NCBI RefSeq assembly: GCF_905475465.1
Contig: NC_062251.1
Location: 2,783,001-2,847,000 of the forward strand
From: Pieris napi
Lineage: Eukaryota; Arthropoda; Insecta; Lepidoptera; Pieridae
Direction: 5' to 3'
Length of the DNA: 64,000 nucleotides
In this document: piece after piece, positions 1 to 10,710 of the stretch
Layout of the letters: every line of letters starts with the position of its first letter
Numbering within the stretch: position 1 is the first letter of the stretch
Made by a program: the position numbers and the translations under genes
The notes under the pieces: generated by a model
Told to the model about the DNA's origin: nothing
Databases searched by the model: none
What the model saw: the letters and a program-made list of their open reading frames with translations, nothing else

Positions 1-265
1 GTTTGTGTAAGTTTTTTTATTGTTGGGAGATCCATTTATAGACTCCCGCGCCTGGGGAACTTATTAAAGTTATGCGGAGAGAGTGGAGGTCCGGGAGGTG
101 TAATGTGTAATGTAAAAAGTTTCTCTCTCCCTAAAATATGGCGAGGGGGCCGATGGCTGGCCATGCGTCATACTCGTGAACGGGTTTTACTTGTGACTGG
201 TCGGATGCGGTAGGCTTGAATTCGTGTATGCGGTGACTGGTTGTACTTGAATTCGTGTATGCAGT
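1..265. other. Unassigned edge sequence with a short direct duplication
   Basis: No gene seen. A unit reading CTTGAATTCGTGTATGC occurs twice, near 212 and near 247, separated by a GGTGACTGG motif that itself recurs. This is a small local duplication. Confidence 0.4.
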
Positions 266-425
266 GATGTTAGTTATTTCGACTATGTATTTGAGTTCCC
301 ACGAGAATAAGTACGAGTGTGCGCTCCTATTTCACGTTGCCTACTGCTGATAAAGGGAGCGTTCAAGTATTACGACGAAAGGACGAAAGGACAAATCTTG
401 GTTTTTTTTTTAATTAACTTGTACG
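266..425 (+). repeat. LINE 3'-UTR fragment with a solo MITE terminus inside
   Basis: TAGTTATTTCGACTATGTAT and the following ~140 bp match the segment at 57112-57220 (first intron of sim). At 356-374 a piece beginning GGGAGCGTTCAAGTATTACG interrupts it; this is one terminal repeat of the poly-C MITE family, with no second end nearby. 426-695 after it holds nothing I recognise. Confidence 0.6.
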
Positions 426-695
426 AGCCAAGGCTGTACATTTCGCTCACTCAGGCTTTCTTATAAGCGTGGCGATTTCCTAAATCGTCGGAGCTACGCC
501 CCGAGAGTATACCTAGACGCAAGCACTCTTCAACTGTTACTTTGCATACATTCGTTACATAGCCATTAACATTCATTATTTCGCTTATATTCATAGAGTT
601 CATAGAGATTCATTGTACGCGAGTGGTTAATACAGAGTAAAACTAAAATCCTCTATACCGTACATAACAATTAATTACTTAAAGATGTCATGTTT

Positions 696-954
696 GGGGG
701 CTTCATAGCCTAGCGGTCTTATTAAGTGGCAGCTAGGTGAGGGGTACCGGGTTCGATTCCCGGCTCGAGGGCAAGTTTTAATTTAATTTAAAATTGTTCT
801 CGGCCTTTGGGAGGGTTGTGCGGTACCGGGCGAGTGCTTAAACCGTACATAGAGGACACTGTCGAATTTCTAAAAGACAAGCACGAATTATAAAAATCTA
901 CTTGACGCTGGCTAATGCACAAATCGTGCCAGAGCCATAAATAAAATAAAAAAA
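696..954 (+). mobile_element. tRNA-derived SINE, family 1
   Basis: Starts GGGGGCTTCATAGCCTAGCG, with a B-box-like GGGTTCGATTCCCGG and a unique body ending GCCAGAGCCATAAA plus an A-rich tail. The same ~250-bp unit recurs at 15683, 45719 and, reversed and truncated, at 19088. Confidence 0.8.
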
Positions 955-1285
955 GTGTGTGTGTACAAAGTACACATGTCAGAAGTGAAACTTCAGTGGC
1001 AAACTAATCTTGAAATGTTGTTCATATTTATACAAATCTAAAAGTTTAGATTTCCGATACTTAGAGGGACGGAAAAAGGAAGATATGTTAGGAATTTAAT
1101 GGACATTAAAATATTAAGTGTCGAATAATAAATATGTAATGTGACGGTAAGTTTTTTTCCAACGCCGATAAAGAAGTTTGACTTCAAAAAGGAACATGGC
1201 GCGTAACCGAAAAACGAGACGCGTAACGAAAAAATGTTACACTAAATTTTTTTCCAACTCCGATAAATAAGTTTCACTTCAAAAA
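955..1285. other. Unassigned sequence with internal direct repeat
   Basis: A ~40-bp unit (TTTTTTTCCAACKCCGATAAA...AGTTTSACTTC) occurs at 1152-1190 and 1250-1284. A motif near 960-990 (GTACAAAGTACACATGTCAG) recurs inverted near 29580 and 36670, suggesting a shared, unnamed dispersed element. Confidence 0.4.
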
Positions 1286-1289
1286 AGAT

Positions 1290-1480
1290 GTCATGTGGTT
1301 TGGTTTGGTTCCACTTCGCAGGCTTTACGGAGCGACCTCACTGCTCCGAGGATTTCTGCACGTTTTAGCCACAGCCTCGCATTCCAGGACTACTTGGCTA
1401 ACTGATTCCTCTGCGCTGATACAGCCTCTGCCCATGGGGCTGTCTGTCGCGCCTAGGACATGCTTAATGGCGTGCATTTC
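1290..1480 (-). pseudogene. LINE open-reading-frame remnant (C-terminal, cysteine motif)
   Basis: The minus strand reads EMHAIKHVLGATDSPMGRGC then ISAEESVSQVVLECEAVAKT. This has the shape of the C-terminal segment after the reverse transcriptase of many insect LINEs, where a cysteine-containing stretch leads into xxHVLxECPA. It is short and bounded by stops. No promoter or poly(A) tail is evident. Confidence 0.5.
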
Positions 1481-2622
1481 AAAATAACCGCTGCAATCTG
1501 CAATCCTTTTAAGCTATTGCATAGATTTTATAGCGGGCTTTCAGCGCGGCGACCGAATCAAGAAATTCCGTAACGAAAAAAAACTTACGCGTTAGAGTGG
1601 GATAGAAGGCATACTGCGCATTCCCATCTCTCTGACGAGATCGGTGACGTAGCGTGAGCGGGGCCGGTGCAGACTATAATATAGGCGAGTTAGTCTGGTA
1701 GAGTGGTAGATTGAATTAATTTATCAAAGAAAAAACTTGAATTAATATCAAAGTAAAAAAAAAAAATGCATAAATAAATAATTATAATTGCATAAGTTGA
1801 AAAAAAATTATGCAATAGCTTTACCGCGGCAGTCCCCGAGTGCCACACGTTTTTTCTTATCGATTCTTGTACATAATAAATGATTATCAGTTTTTTTCCG
1901 AGCGTTTCAATTATCATATCCAGTACTGAAAGTACATTGAAGGTCTGAGGGATTCATTAGAATCTTCATTTTTATTAATGCTCCATTTATAATGCATTAG
2001 TTTAATATTAGTGAAGCAATTTGGGAGTAAACTGTACAAAAAAACCAAATTTTCCTGTCGTTTGAGAATTTAGTCGAATAATATACTACACTAATTAAAC
2101 TGTTGTCAATTATATTTACATGTTTATTCTTTTGACAATAATGTAGCTTGTGTAAATCATAATCAATATGGATTCAGTAGTTCCTGATATTGGTTAAGAA
2201 GTATCTTACAAACAAATATTAACCAAATAATCATTATCGTTAGTTCTTTTTCATTTATTTTGTTGGCAATACAGGTAAGAGAAAAAACACTATTCATATA
2301 ATTTTTTAATCATTTATTCTTAAAACTAAAAAAATAGGGATTTTATTTTTATCTTATCTTCTAAAATGAACAAAAGCCATCCAACAATTAATTACTTCAA
2401 TTATCGATGAGTTTCTTCATTCGCAAAATTACCCGTAACTTACCAAAACTAGCTCACTATGCAATGGCTGGATATTGAATAGTTACACAATTTTAGACTT
2501 AATGTAAGTAATGGGGTCTGCTTAAATTAACACTAAAAATGCTAACTTGCTATAGCAGAAACGGAGTCACGAAAATATATTTGAATCTGATATTTTGTCT
2601 ACTGTTAAATGTGATCTGTCAC
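1481..2622. other. AT-rich intergenic sequence downstream of dyskerin
   Basis: No coding frame or repeat match to other parts of the window was recognised. Poly-A/T runs are frequent. The dyskerin 3' end lies at its right edge. Confidence 0.5.
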
Positions 2623-2628
2623 TTTATT
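2623..2628 (-). terminator. Poly(A) signal for dyskerin
   Basis: TTTATT on the plus strand reads AATAAA on the minus strand, about 37 bp beyond the dyskerin stop codon; it is the first such signal after the stop. Position is consistent with a short 3' UTR. Confidence 0.55.
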
Positions 2629-2664
2629 TATTACAGTCAATATAACTTTTACTTCTTATCAAAG

Positions 2665-4203
2665 TCATTCTTCCTCCCTCTCTTGTTCTTTATCCTTCTT
2701 CTTCTTTTTCTTCTTTTGTTTTTTGCTAGATTCTTCACCTGCATCACCTTCTGCCTGTTCTACAGTTGTGTCTGCATCAACTGTCGTGTCAGCATCAACG
2801 GTGCTCTCTAAATCCTTCTTCTTTTTTTTCTTTTTCTTTTCAGCTTTAGCTTCCATAGAGTCATCTTGGTTAACTATTTCAGCCGTGCTTGCTGTGCGTT
2901 TCCTACTTCCATCATCCTCAACATCTGCACTACCGTTTTCTTTCTTATCATAACTTACGTAACTGTTAAGAAACTCTTTAGGAGTGTTTTCATTGGGTTT
3001 TCCATGTTTATCTAGCTTGCCTTGCTGAATGAGCATTTTCTTGTGTGACGCTTTAGGGCCTAAGCCCCATTTTCTTGGATAAGTATCTCTTTCCATGATA
3101 ACACGTTTCAGTTTAGCTGCAACACCATGATCACATGATGCTATTGTGGATGTTGTCATCAGAGCAATGGCAAGTGCTACAGCTTCTCCTTTTGTTGTTA
3201 CAATGACAATCTCTTGATCTATTTCTATTCCATCTTCATATCTCAAAATACCAGGCAGTAACACCTTAGCACCATAGCATACTGCATTAATTGCACTGTC
3301 TTTAATAAAAATCCTCTTGTGAGCAATTAATAGTCCTTCTAAAGGATTTATAACCCGGCGGAGATAAGTTTCATCTTTATGGTTTTCATAAGCCCATTGG
3401 GCATCCAAGATATCATGCATAGTAACCATGCCTTCCTTTTCACCTTGTATACCTGATCTTACACGTCTAAGCTCGATCATCTGACCACCAACACCAAGCA
3501 TAAGACCCAAATGAACACACATTGTACGGATGTATGAACCAGCCTCACAACTAACCCAAAAGACTCCAACATTCTTTTCTTCATCATAGGCTAATAATTT
3601 ACTGTCATATACAGTACGCACACGTAGTTGACGTTTAACAGCTGATATAAGTGGAGGTCTCTGGAACAATGCACCCCGAAGCTTCTCCAAGCCTTGTGTT
3701 ACTTTTTTAATACTCTCCACAGCAGAATGGAGGTTAAATACTGCTACATACTCCTTACCAGCATTCTGTTGAGATTTTACAAGACGTGTAGCTTTGTCAA
3801 TGCATACAATTAAGCAACCCGTGACCTTGGGATCAAGTGTGCCTGAGTGACCTGTTTTCTCCACTTTCAAGATCCGTTTTATCCAAGACACAACTTCGTG
3901 TGAACTGGGATTGCTAGGTTTATCAACGTTAATAAAGCCAGACTTGACGTACTCCGAAATAGGTCTCTTAAGCGGTGAATGTCCAAACGGTAAAGGTGTG
4001 TAATGGTTAGTACGCACGTTGAGACGGTCAAAGTTTTTCAATAATAAAGGCCAGTAAGCTGTATCTATCTTACCAACACTTTCGGAGGGCTCAATTTTGA
4101 AATCGCCAATCTTCTGAAACGTGCCCAAAGAAACAGCATCCTTATTTTTCTTCTTTTTCTTTTCCGAAAACACCTCTTTTCCCGGTACCGCAATATCCGT
4201 CAT
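2665..4203 (-). CDS. Nop60B: Dyskerin / Nop60B (H/ACA snoRNP pseudouridine synthase), complete single exon
   Basis: A 512-residue open frame without introns. Dyskerin is the catalytic subunit of box H/ACA snoRNPs: it converts uridine to pseudouridine in rRNA and snRNA in the nucleolus and Cajal bodies. Visible in order: a lysine-rich N-terminus; the DKCLD-type region (about 45-100); the TruB catalytic core with HSGTLDPKVTGCL, in which D124 is the predicted catalytic aspartate; the core motif QRPPLISAVKRQLRVRT (181-197); the conserved WVSCEAGSYIRT (216-227); and a PUA domain (about 295-372, with YGAKVLLPG and TTKGEA). It ends in a lysine/glutamate-rich tail (about 453-512), as animal dyskerins do. 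Length is close to the roughly 510 residues usual for the family. The ATG precedes the expected MTD-type start. A minus-strand AATAAA lies about 37 bp past the stop. It is divergent from RPB8. The lack of introns could mean a retrocopy that replaced the parent or lineage-wide intron loss; the frame is fully intact. Confidence 0.97.
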   Translation of the reverse strand: MTDIAVPGKEVFSEKKKKKNKDAVSLGTFQKIGDFKIEPSESVGKIDTAYWPLLLKNFDRLNVRTNHYTPLPFGHSPLKRPISEYVKSGFINVDKPSNPSSHEVVSWIKRILKVEKTGHSGTLDPKVTGCLIVCIDKATRLVKSQQNAGKEYVAVFNLHSAVESIKKVTQGLEKLRGALFQRPPLISAVKRQLRVRTVYDSKLLAYDEEKNVGVFWVSCEAGSYIRTMCVHLGLMLGVGGQMIELRRVRSGIQGEKEGMVTMHDILDAQWAYENHKDETYLRRVINPLEGLLIAHKRIFIKDSAINAVCYGAKVLLPGILRYEDGIEIDQEIVIVTTKGEAVALAIALMTTSTIASCDHGVAAKLKRVIMERDTYPRKWGLGPKASHKKMLIQQGKLDKHGKPNENTPKEFLNSYVSYDKKENGSADVEDDGSRKRTASTAEIVNQDDSMEAKAEKKKKKKKKDLESTVDADTTVDADTTVEQAEGDAGEESSKKQKKKKKKKDKEQEREEE

Positions 4204-4810
4204 TTTCTTGTTATTTGTTGATATTCAGTTGCTTCACTCTTTTAATAGATTAAATCTATCAGAGTCTTTGACTTTTAAATATAACAACTTAAATTTTAAT
4301 ATATAATATGTATGTTATTAACCAACACGTGCAAAACACGCGAGGTTAGCTTCTTTTTAAAACGTCGCATGTTTGAAAATTGACAACTGTAAACTCACAA
4401 TTACAAGTACACAGATAATATACATACAGACTACAGTATGTATAAGGTACGAAATAACACAAATAGGTATTAGAATAATGCTTGTATTAGTAATGTATGT
4501 TAAAATATTATTTTTGAAACCTAAGTTACCTAACTCACAATTCCTAGATGTTATTTAATTTTTCACTGTTTTGTATAACAGATATACATTTGTTAACAGA
4601 AACAAACTTATTATATTAATTGAATTGAACAAAACAATATTTTTTGTAACTGTCACATACCTCGTTTTTTGATGATGTCAATCGTCAAGTCAAAAAATAA
4701 CAAGAGAATTGTCAGTTTGTTAATTGTTTAGATTTTTGGCAGCATCTTACGGTTTTTGAATTACTTGCGAAAAAGACATAAAACTTCTGAGTTTAACACA
4801 AAAAAACACA
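4204..4810. promoter_or_regulatory. Divergent intergenic region between dyskerin and RPB8
   Basis: The 607 bp between the two start codons must contain the promoters and 5' UTRs of both housekeeping genes. It is AT-rich with no obvious TATA box at a suitable place. I see no SINE, LINE or Helitron match to the repeats elsewhere in the window, so it is one of the few repeat-free intergenic stretches here. A shared bidirectional promoter is an inference from geometry only. Confidence 0.5.
4712..4717 (+). promoter_or_regulatory. Candidate initiator (TCAGTT) for RPB8
   Basis: TCAGTT matches the arthropod initiator consensus TCAKTY and lies about 94 bp upstream of the RPB8 ATG, a reasonable 5' UTR length. 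Such a hexamer is common by chance, so this is only a candidate start site. Confidence 0.3.
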
Positions 4811-5103
4811 ATGGCAGGTGTTTTATTTGAAGATATATTTAATGTAAAAGATATGGACCCAGAAGGGAAGAAATTTGATCGAGTCAGCCGGCTTCACTGT
4901 GAATCTGAGTCGTTCAAGATGGATTTGATTTTAGACATAAATTCGTGGATATATCCAATGGAACTTGGTGATAAGTTTAGATTGGTGCTTGCTACAACTT
5001 TAAGAGAAAATGGTTACCCAGACGGTGGGGAATGGAATCCTCTTGAGACGGAAGGAAACCGAGCAGATAGTTTCGAATATGTTATGTATGGGAAAGTTTA
5101 TAG
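4811..5103 (+). CDS. Rpb8: RPB8 (shared RNA polymerase I/II/III subunit), exon 1
   Basis: Exon 1 encodes residues 1-97 plus two bases of codon 98, beginning MAGVLFEDIFNVKDMDPEGK. RPB8 is a small OB-fold subunit common to nuclear RNA polymerases I, II and III. The conserved segments FDRVSRLHCESESFKMDLIL and NSWIYP are visible. The open frame continues 23 codons into the intron before a stop, but family alignment puts the junction at TAT-AG|GTTAGT: the AG joins the G of exon 2 to restore arginine. Spliced length is 453 nt, giving exactly 150 residues, the usual RPB8 length. The start codon follows a run of A residues and matches the family N-terminus. Confidence 0.97.
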
Positions 5104-5470
5104 GTTAGTTCTATGTTTATCAAAGTTTTGCCGCGTCTTTTGTATATTATGTTCAATACATATTTTATTTTAAACCAGCAAAATGTTAAGGGCTTAAATT
5201 CAAATTTCACTATCTCTAAAGGCTAAAGTCTAATTTGAACTAGGATTAAGAAATACGTATTAATACAAACAAACAGTCATTTAATCATTTAGGTACAATT
5301 TGTACACTTATGCAAGTCAACTCACGCCATCTCATAATAATAATGCTCAAAACATAACATACGGCAATCATACTTATCACATGAGTAGCATTTTCTACTA
5401 TGACGTATATCTTATATATACTAGATGTTATAGTGACATACATTTTAATTACGTTAACATGATTTTTCAG

Positions 5471-5630
5471 GATAGACGGTGATGAAGCAGGCATGGAACC
5501 AGCTACAAGATTATCAGCATATGTCTCATTTGGCGGTCTTCTAATGAGGCTACAAGGAGACGCAAATAATTTACATGGTTTTGAAGTAGATCAGCATATG
5601 TATTTACTAATGAAGAAATTAGCTTTTTAA
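5471..5630 (+). CDS. Rpb8: RPB8, exon 2
   Basis: It follows a pyrimidine-rich acceptor (GATTTTTCAG) and encodes IDGDEAGMEPATRLSAYVSF, then GGLLMRLQGD and the C-terminus, stopping at TAA 5628-5630. The GGLLMRLQGD segment is the strongly conserved RPB8 C-terminal strand region. The intron is 367 bp and phase 2; I saw no repeat in it. Confidence 0.97.
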
Positions 5631-6045
5631 TATTTTAATTTTAGGTATAATTTTATGTGACACATTTACACCAAATTTATCCTATATTAATTGTAAAGTT
5701 TGTCATCCGATGTTGTGTAATAGCTTAAAGTAGACCTAATCTGGTCTTTTACCAATTCAAAGTCACAACTTAAGAGTTCAATGTGTCTTCCATATGTACA
5801 TTTTTTAGCTTATGAAGTGAGATAATGAGTTTTTGTTTAAAAAATGCTCGAAGTACAAAATCTAGATTGTGGGATGGCACATGCAAACATTAATATCAAT
5901 AGTAACCTATCCATGTCCTGTAAATAAGGTAAAATTGTGTTTTTTAACTTATGCTGTTACTACCTATGTACATGCTAAGAATGAAAACTTTAAAACAATG
6001 TTTTTATATATAAATTCCATTTTAAATAAAAGATAGTTGTTTTAT
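5631..6045 (+). other. RPB8 3' UTR with poly(A) signal
   Basis: AT-rich non-coding sequence after the stop. The first good AATAAA followed by a T-rich stretch is at 6025-6030, so the transcript likely ends near 6045. No repeat family recognised. Confidence 0.5.
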
Positions 6046-7160
6046 TTTAATACCTACATTTTGGTACCGTGTAGAACTAATATTACTTTGACAGTTGTTA
6101 TGTTATATATGATGAAATAGAGATGGCGTTTTGCGCAGTCACTGGATATTGTTAATACGCGCTAGGTGACGCAAAACTAAACTGTCGAAGCCAAATACAA
6201 TTTGAAGTTAATTCTCCGATTTCCACAGATATAAGTATAACTCCAGAGATGGCGTTGTACACAGTCGGTTGTATGTTCTATTACGCATGAGATGTCACTA
6301 CACAGATAAAAAAATGTAATTCTAGATCACCAAATTCGTGCTTATGCAACAAACACTTTTTCTATTTATTTCTTAGAGGGAGGGAAAAAGGAATATATTT
6401 GAGGGATTTAATGAATTTAATTGTCATTAAAATTAATACATATAATGAATTTAATTTTTTTAAATTATTTCTTTGATAATAAAAACACGTGGCATTTTAA
6501 TTTACAAATAATAAAGAGAATTTACACAATATAAAATACAAATATTTCATAAATTTTCTTTAGGAAATTTTAATTTAAAAAATAGAATTTCTATAAGGCA
6601 ATTCACCCTTCTCACTCTCAATCGGTTTCAATCACTCTCTGCCATTTCTTCGACAAAAACGCTGCATATCTTCGTGACGTTCCGTAAAAATTTTAGTGTT
6701 TGTAATTTTAGTTTCAAAAAGTTAGTGACTGATTTAATTTAATAAATAATGGGCCAATTTAGCAATATAAAATAAAATATATTTATTTTATTGTATAGAT
6801 ATTTGTATAATCAAAGATTTACAATCTAGTACGAAAGTAATTTACTTAAATCTAGTTTTAAGTTGGTTTGACCGTTACACCAATTTACTTTGTTTTACAC
6901 AATTTATTTTACGTAACAAAAACTTGTAGGGCCGTAATGATCGCGTCAATTAGCAAACGCCAGAGGGCAGAACGTTCGCGCCAAAAAAACAAAGCTAATA
7001 GAACTTTGTCTATGCCGCCCCGCTCATTATACCGACACGTGGCAAATTAAACGAGCCATAGAGAAAATTCTGATGACAAAAAGAGATTTTATTCTGCCTG
7101 CTTTAGGTATTTAAAATGATATTCTGTAGATGTTATACACACGTTTCTATTACCCTTCAG
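6046..7160. other. Intergenic sequence with small repeats
   Basis: The phrase AGATGGCGTT...CAGTC occurs near 6121 and again near 6248, an imperfect direct repeat ~127 bp apart. Segment 6596-6690 (TTTCTTCGACAAAAACGCTG, then CATATCTTCGTGACG) recurs inverted at 36335-36430, so it belongs to an unnamed dispersed repeat. Nothing else recognised. Confidence 0.45.
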
Positions 7161-7167
7161 CTATTGT

Positions 7168-7440
7168 CCGCAGGTAAATTCAAATTCAAAAATCATTTAA
7201 TCATCTAGGTAACACATTGTAGGTACACTTATGACTTGTCAGTAAAGAAATACATATTAATGCTTCTAATTTTACATTTAGTGACAGTTCTCAAATCAAG
7301 GGCGTAGAACGGAAGAGAAGAACTGGCAATAAACTCTCTGCCACTCTTTTTAATCGCCATGTTTTTTTTTTACACAACGTTTGTAAGGAGCTGCAACCAT
7401 TAAACCATGTTCCACATGACATCTTAAGTAACACACAACA
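7168..7440 (-). mobile_element. LINE 3' end, family E
   Basis: Contains GGGCGTAGAACGGAAGAGAA and GTAAGGAGCTGCAACCATTA, shared with copies at 18035, 21290, 42960 (reverse) and others. Read on the minus strand it ends AATAAATGATTTTTGAATTT, a LINE 3' terminus. 5'-truncated. Confidence 0.75.
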
Positions 7441-7444
7441 ACAT

Positions 7445-7745
7445 CTTAAGTAAAGGTACGAACGACATTGTACTCGACATCAGGACAGAAACCGTGGCTT
7501 CAACCGCTGGTCGCCTAGCGGGGCCTCTCCAGGCCAATAAAGGGTCTCACCTGGCGGGGCTTGACCGCGAGCCGCGAGTCTGCCTGATAGTCAAGAACAC
7601 TCCTTGGTCCCTCACCACCGGATTTGACATCGGTCACAACCCAATGACCGAATTAAGGCCCTATCCCAGCACGAATTGCTGTGTCAGTGTCTCGGGGCGG
7701 ACTGCGGTGCGCAGAGAGGCGCGTCGCGTCGGCCCGTAATAACAA
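7445..7745. other. GC-rich unassigned island
   Basis: Much more GC-rich than its surroundings (contains GGTCGCCTAGCGGGGCCTCT and GGCGCGTCGCGTCGGCC). An 81-codon frame spans 7494-7739 on the plus strand but resembles no family I know. Could be a fragment of a retroelement or a degraded gene exon. 7746-7923 is plain AT-rich sequence. Confidence 0.35.
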
Positions 7746-7923
7746 TTAGTTATGTAAAACATTCAATTAATGTAATTTTATCATTTTTTTTTATGAAATG
7801 GATTACTTGGCTTGCGATTAAATATACCGTGTAAATTTCAAAATTATGTTCTATATACATTTTCGTCTTAAAATGAATTCAAAGTGTTATAAATTGGCTA
7901 TGTTTGGATTTTTTTTCTATCAA

Positions 7924-8065
7924 GCGAAGTTATTTAAATCGTGTATCGATCTTTCAAAATGGATACATAAACTACTCAACTCCACCATATATTTTTTCCA
8001 TTCGCCCTACTTCAAGAAACGATGACGAAAAATGGAAAGAAACAATGTACTTTTTTGTAGTTTAT
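7924..8065 (+). repeat. Dispersed repeat N
   Basis: TTTTTTCCATTCGCCCTACT and its flanks match 34100-34270 in reverse complement over ~140 bp. Family unknown. 8066-8330 after it is moderately GC-rich with no clear assignment. Confidence 0.6.
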
Positions 8066-8337
8066 CGATAGGACAGGTCCTTAAGCGTCGCTCCTCGGTC
8101 CTTACAACAAGTCAGGACATCTGCGCGCTGCAAGACGAGCTCTCTGTCTCCTCTCGTGCTGCAACTCTCATCAACGGCTAAATAGCTCGCCCTTGTGCTC
8201 CCTCGCGAGGGAGGGTGTAACAACATCATCGAAGATGTTATGCACAGCCGGGGCTCGCACGTACGGCCTCACAGCCAAATGCAGTGAGCTACTAAGCTAC
8301 TGTTCTTTTATGAAGCCTTATTCGTAGATTATTATAA

Positions 8338-8900
8338 TCCTTTTTTTTTAATAGAGAGCAGGGCAATCGGGCCTGATGTTAAGTGATGCCTGATGGTAAC
8401 TTTCAATACTCGAAGGCTCGCTTTTTAAGAATTGCTACGCTCTTTACTTGAAGGACCCTAAGTCGAATTGTTTTGGAATAATTAGTTACGGAATACTTCT
8501 GTAGTAATGGTGCGTGGCAGAAACTGCCTTAAAAACGTTCAGTTGTCAACGTAGGTCGAGGTGATACGGGTGGAATCTATATCGATAGTAGTACGAGTTT
8601 CGTACAAACGTCGGTCAAGAACTCGATATAAAGCAGCGTCTGCTCTCAATAGCACAATCTCGCATCCTTCGGACACGTATCTCGGCGTGCTCAGTCCATA
8701 GATGATAGAACGCGAACCTACGCGTTGGACTGAGCAGATCAAGTCTGCGGTAGGAGGTTCACTCACTGCAACAGGATGACCTCTAATAGGCAACTATGGC
8801 GAAACGTCGTGAAGCGCATCACCTCTGCCCCTTCTAATATTACTTCTACATAGCGATCACGACCACTTTGTCAAGAAGCAGAAGCACAAGCAATGGGAGT
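8338..8900 (-). mobile_element. LINE 3' end, family U, with C-terminal coding remnant
   Basis: On the minus strand it reads degraded coding sequence, then FLRQFLPRTITT, a decayed form of the LINE motif NFLPRTTTMWNQLP, then CTTAACATCAGGCCCGATTG and a poly(A) tail (plus-strand T run at 8341). Copies of the same end occur at 14085, 24910, 31185, 48415 and 52590. Confidence 0.65.
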
Positions 8901-9663
8901 CATAGATTAGGGAGCATTTTTGTCTATGCCTACATGTTTCGACATGGCCAGTCACAATGGTTTGTTTTTTACAAATATATTTCATAAAAACAAATCCTAC
9001 CGAAGTAGGAAATGTGTGCATATCATGTATTATGTGACTCTTAGCATCACGATATCTCAGGAATGGTAAATCTTAGGAAAAAATTGTTCGGACCATTTTT
9101 GTAGAGAATTCAAAAATCTACAACTTTGTCTTGAAACTTTTCTTGATAAAACTTACCGTTTTCGAGAAAAAATAAAAAAACCTCAAATTTTGACCTTTGA
9201 CCCCGAATAACTTTTGTACCACACATGGGATCGATGGGGATGTTAAAGCTTTATTTGGTAAACCCCAGCCTCCAGCAAAATTTGGCTCTCCGGGAATTTT
9301 TGTTATTTTAAATGTATATTGACCGGACCATGATGTTAAGTCCCACGAATGCTCTCTTGTACAGAAGACGAAACAACCGAATACTTATTTTATCTATAGC
9401 ATATATTTATAAGCATTGTATTAATTTTACAAGCGCCTGGCCTATTCAATGCTAAATTATAATTACGGTCGGGTACGGGTAGTCGGACCTATTGGCCGGA
9501 GCGTGTCCAATCGGCGCATGGCACCGTGGAGGCGGGAAAAGCGAAACGTCACAAATAACGCTCTTTTTTAAACCGGTTCCTTGCGCTTATTCATGGCCAG
9601 TTTGAATTTTGTTGAATGAGGTTTTGTATTTGATGTCAAACGTGACGGAAACTTATAAGAATA
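8901..9663. other. Unassigned stretch
   Basis: No reading frame or window repeat recognised. Phrases such as TTTTCGAGAAAAAATAAAAA and GGGATCGATGGGGATGTTAA look like transposon non-coding sequence, but no termini are visible. Confidence 0.35.
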
Positions 9664-9955
9664 CTAGCTGATCTATTATTTATAATAAAAATAGGGGTTG
9701 ATCGTAGAGGGGTGAAAATTAGGAATTGTGTGTATTTCTCAATGCTGTATCATAAAAAAATATTTTTTTTTATTGAAAATTAAAAAAAAAAAAATTAGGG
9801 GTGGACTCTACCATAACATTTAGGGGGAGGAAAAATAGATGTTTTCCGATTCTCAGACTTACCCAATATTCACACAAAAGTTCATGAAAATCGATCAAGC
9901 CGTTTCGGAGGAGTTTAACTACAAACACCGCGACACGAGAATTTTATATATTAGA
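9664..9955 (-). mobile_element. Helitron, non-autonomous, type 1
   Basis: Minus-strand copy: on the plus strand it starts CTAG and ends TTAGA (5'-TC on the minus strand), flanked by A and T as Helitron insertion requires. Internal landmarks AGGGGTTGATCGTAGAGGGG and CCGTTTCGGAGGAG are shared with copies at 16324, 22204, 31546, 36778, 51281 and 54249. Confidence 0.85.
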
Positions 9956-9959
9956 TTAC

Positions 9960-10245
9960 TCCAACTTCGATTTTGTTCCCTTTGGAGGCTCTTGGGCCGT
10001 GGGGTTCAAGACGCTTATTAAAGATTTAAGTTGGCACCTGGTAGATAGTACCGTTGACCCCAAAGCTGGTGCTTTCCTAAACGAATAAGTGTCGCAATAC
10101 AGCGAGGAAATGCTGCCAGCGTTAAAGGTACACTGCCACAGGGACCTAACTTTTTAAATTTGTTTTGATTTTCTTGATTTATTATACTTGATTGTAAATA
10201 TGAAATATGTTTAATAAAATTTACTTCTTTATTAAAAAAAAAAAT
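9960..10245 (+). mobile_element. LINE 3' end, family C, with readable C-terminal peptide
   Basis: Reads FDFVPFGG...KTLIKDLSW then HLVDST.DPKAGAFLNE before frame loss, followed by AATAAAATTTACTTC and an A tail. The same peptide is encoded by related fragments at 21654, 32775, 42695, 47805 and 63630 on the other strand. Confidence 0.7.
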
Positions 10246-10430
10246 ATGTAGTTACGATTTTATATGTCAAATAAAGTTTATAGAAGTTGTCACACACAGA
10301 AATATACATTAAATATTTTCACCTACTAACCCCGTGAGACGTACGGGCGTTCTTTTACGTCCTAAATGAATGCTATATCAGGCACAGAAGAATGATTCCT
10401 AACTGCTTAAAGCACAGAACAATATCTAAA

Positions 10431-10591
10431 GGCCGATTTACATTATCTTAGTGTTTAGGAGAGTGCTTTAGTACAACTTGATAGGCAAGTTCTTTAGCGT
10501 AGCGTTTACTAAAGCAAGTAGCGTTTACATGTTTCAACTAAAGTACTATCCTAAAGCACTCTCCTAAACACTAAGATAATGTAAATCGGCC
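10431..10591. mobile_element. Palindromic MITE G, copy 1
   Basis: 161 bp with termini GGCCGATTTACATTATCTTA and its reverse complement, plus inner inverted repeats (GGAGAGTGCTTTAG / CTAAAGCACTCTCC). Flanks read TA-A...T-TA, compatible with a TA target duplication. Confidence 0.85.
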
Positions 10592-10710
10592 TTTAGGGTT
10601 GTAGCGCCGTTTTTTATTATTATAGATAAATAAATTGAATTAATAAAAAAATCTACCATATGTTCAAGCAAATGCACTTTTAGTTCTAGTTATTTTGTGT
10701 TTGATCGAAC

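Noticed and set aside
696..760. tRNA-like boxes suggesting a tRNA gene
   Set aside because: The same tRNA-like head recurs with a common 250-bp body and tail at 15683 and 45719, so it is a SINE head; no cloverleaf was established.
2723..2953. Plus-strand frame opposite dyskerin
   Set aside because: Shadow of the lysine-rich dyskerin tail (serine/phenylalanine runs).
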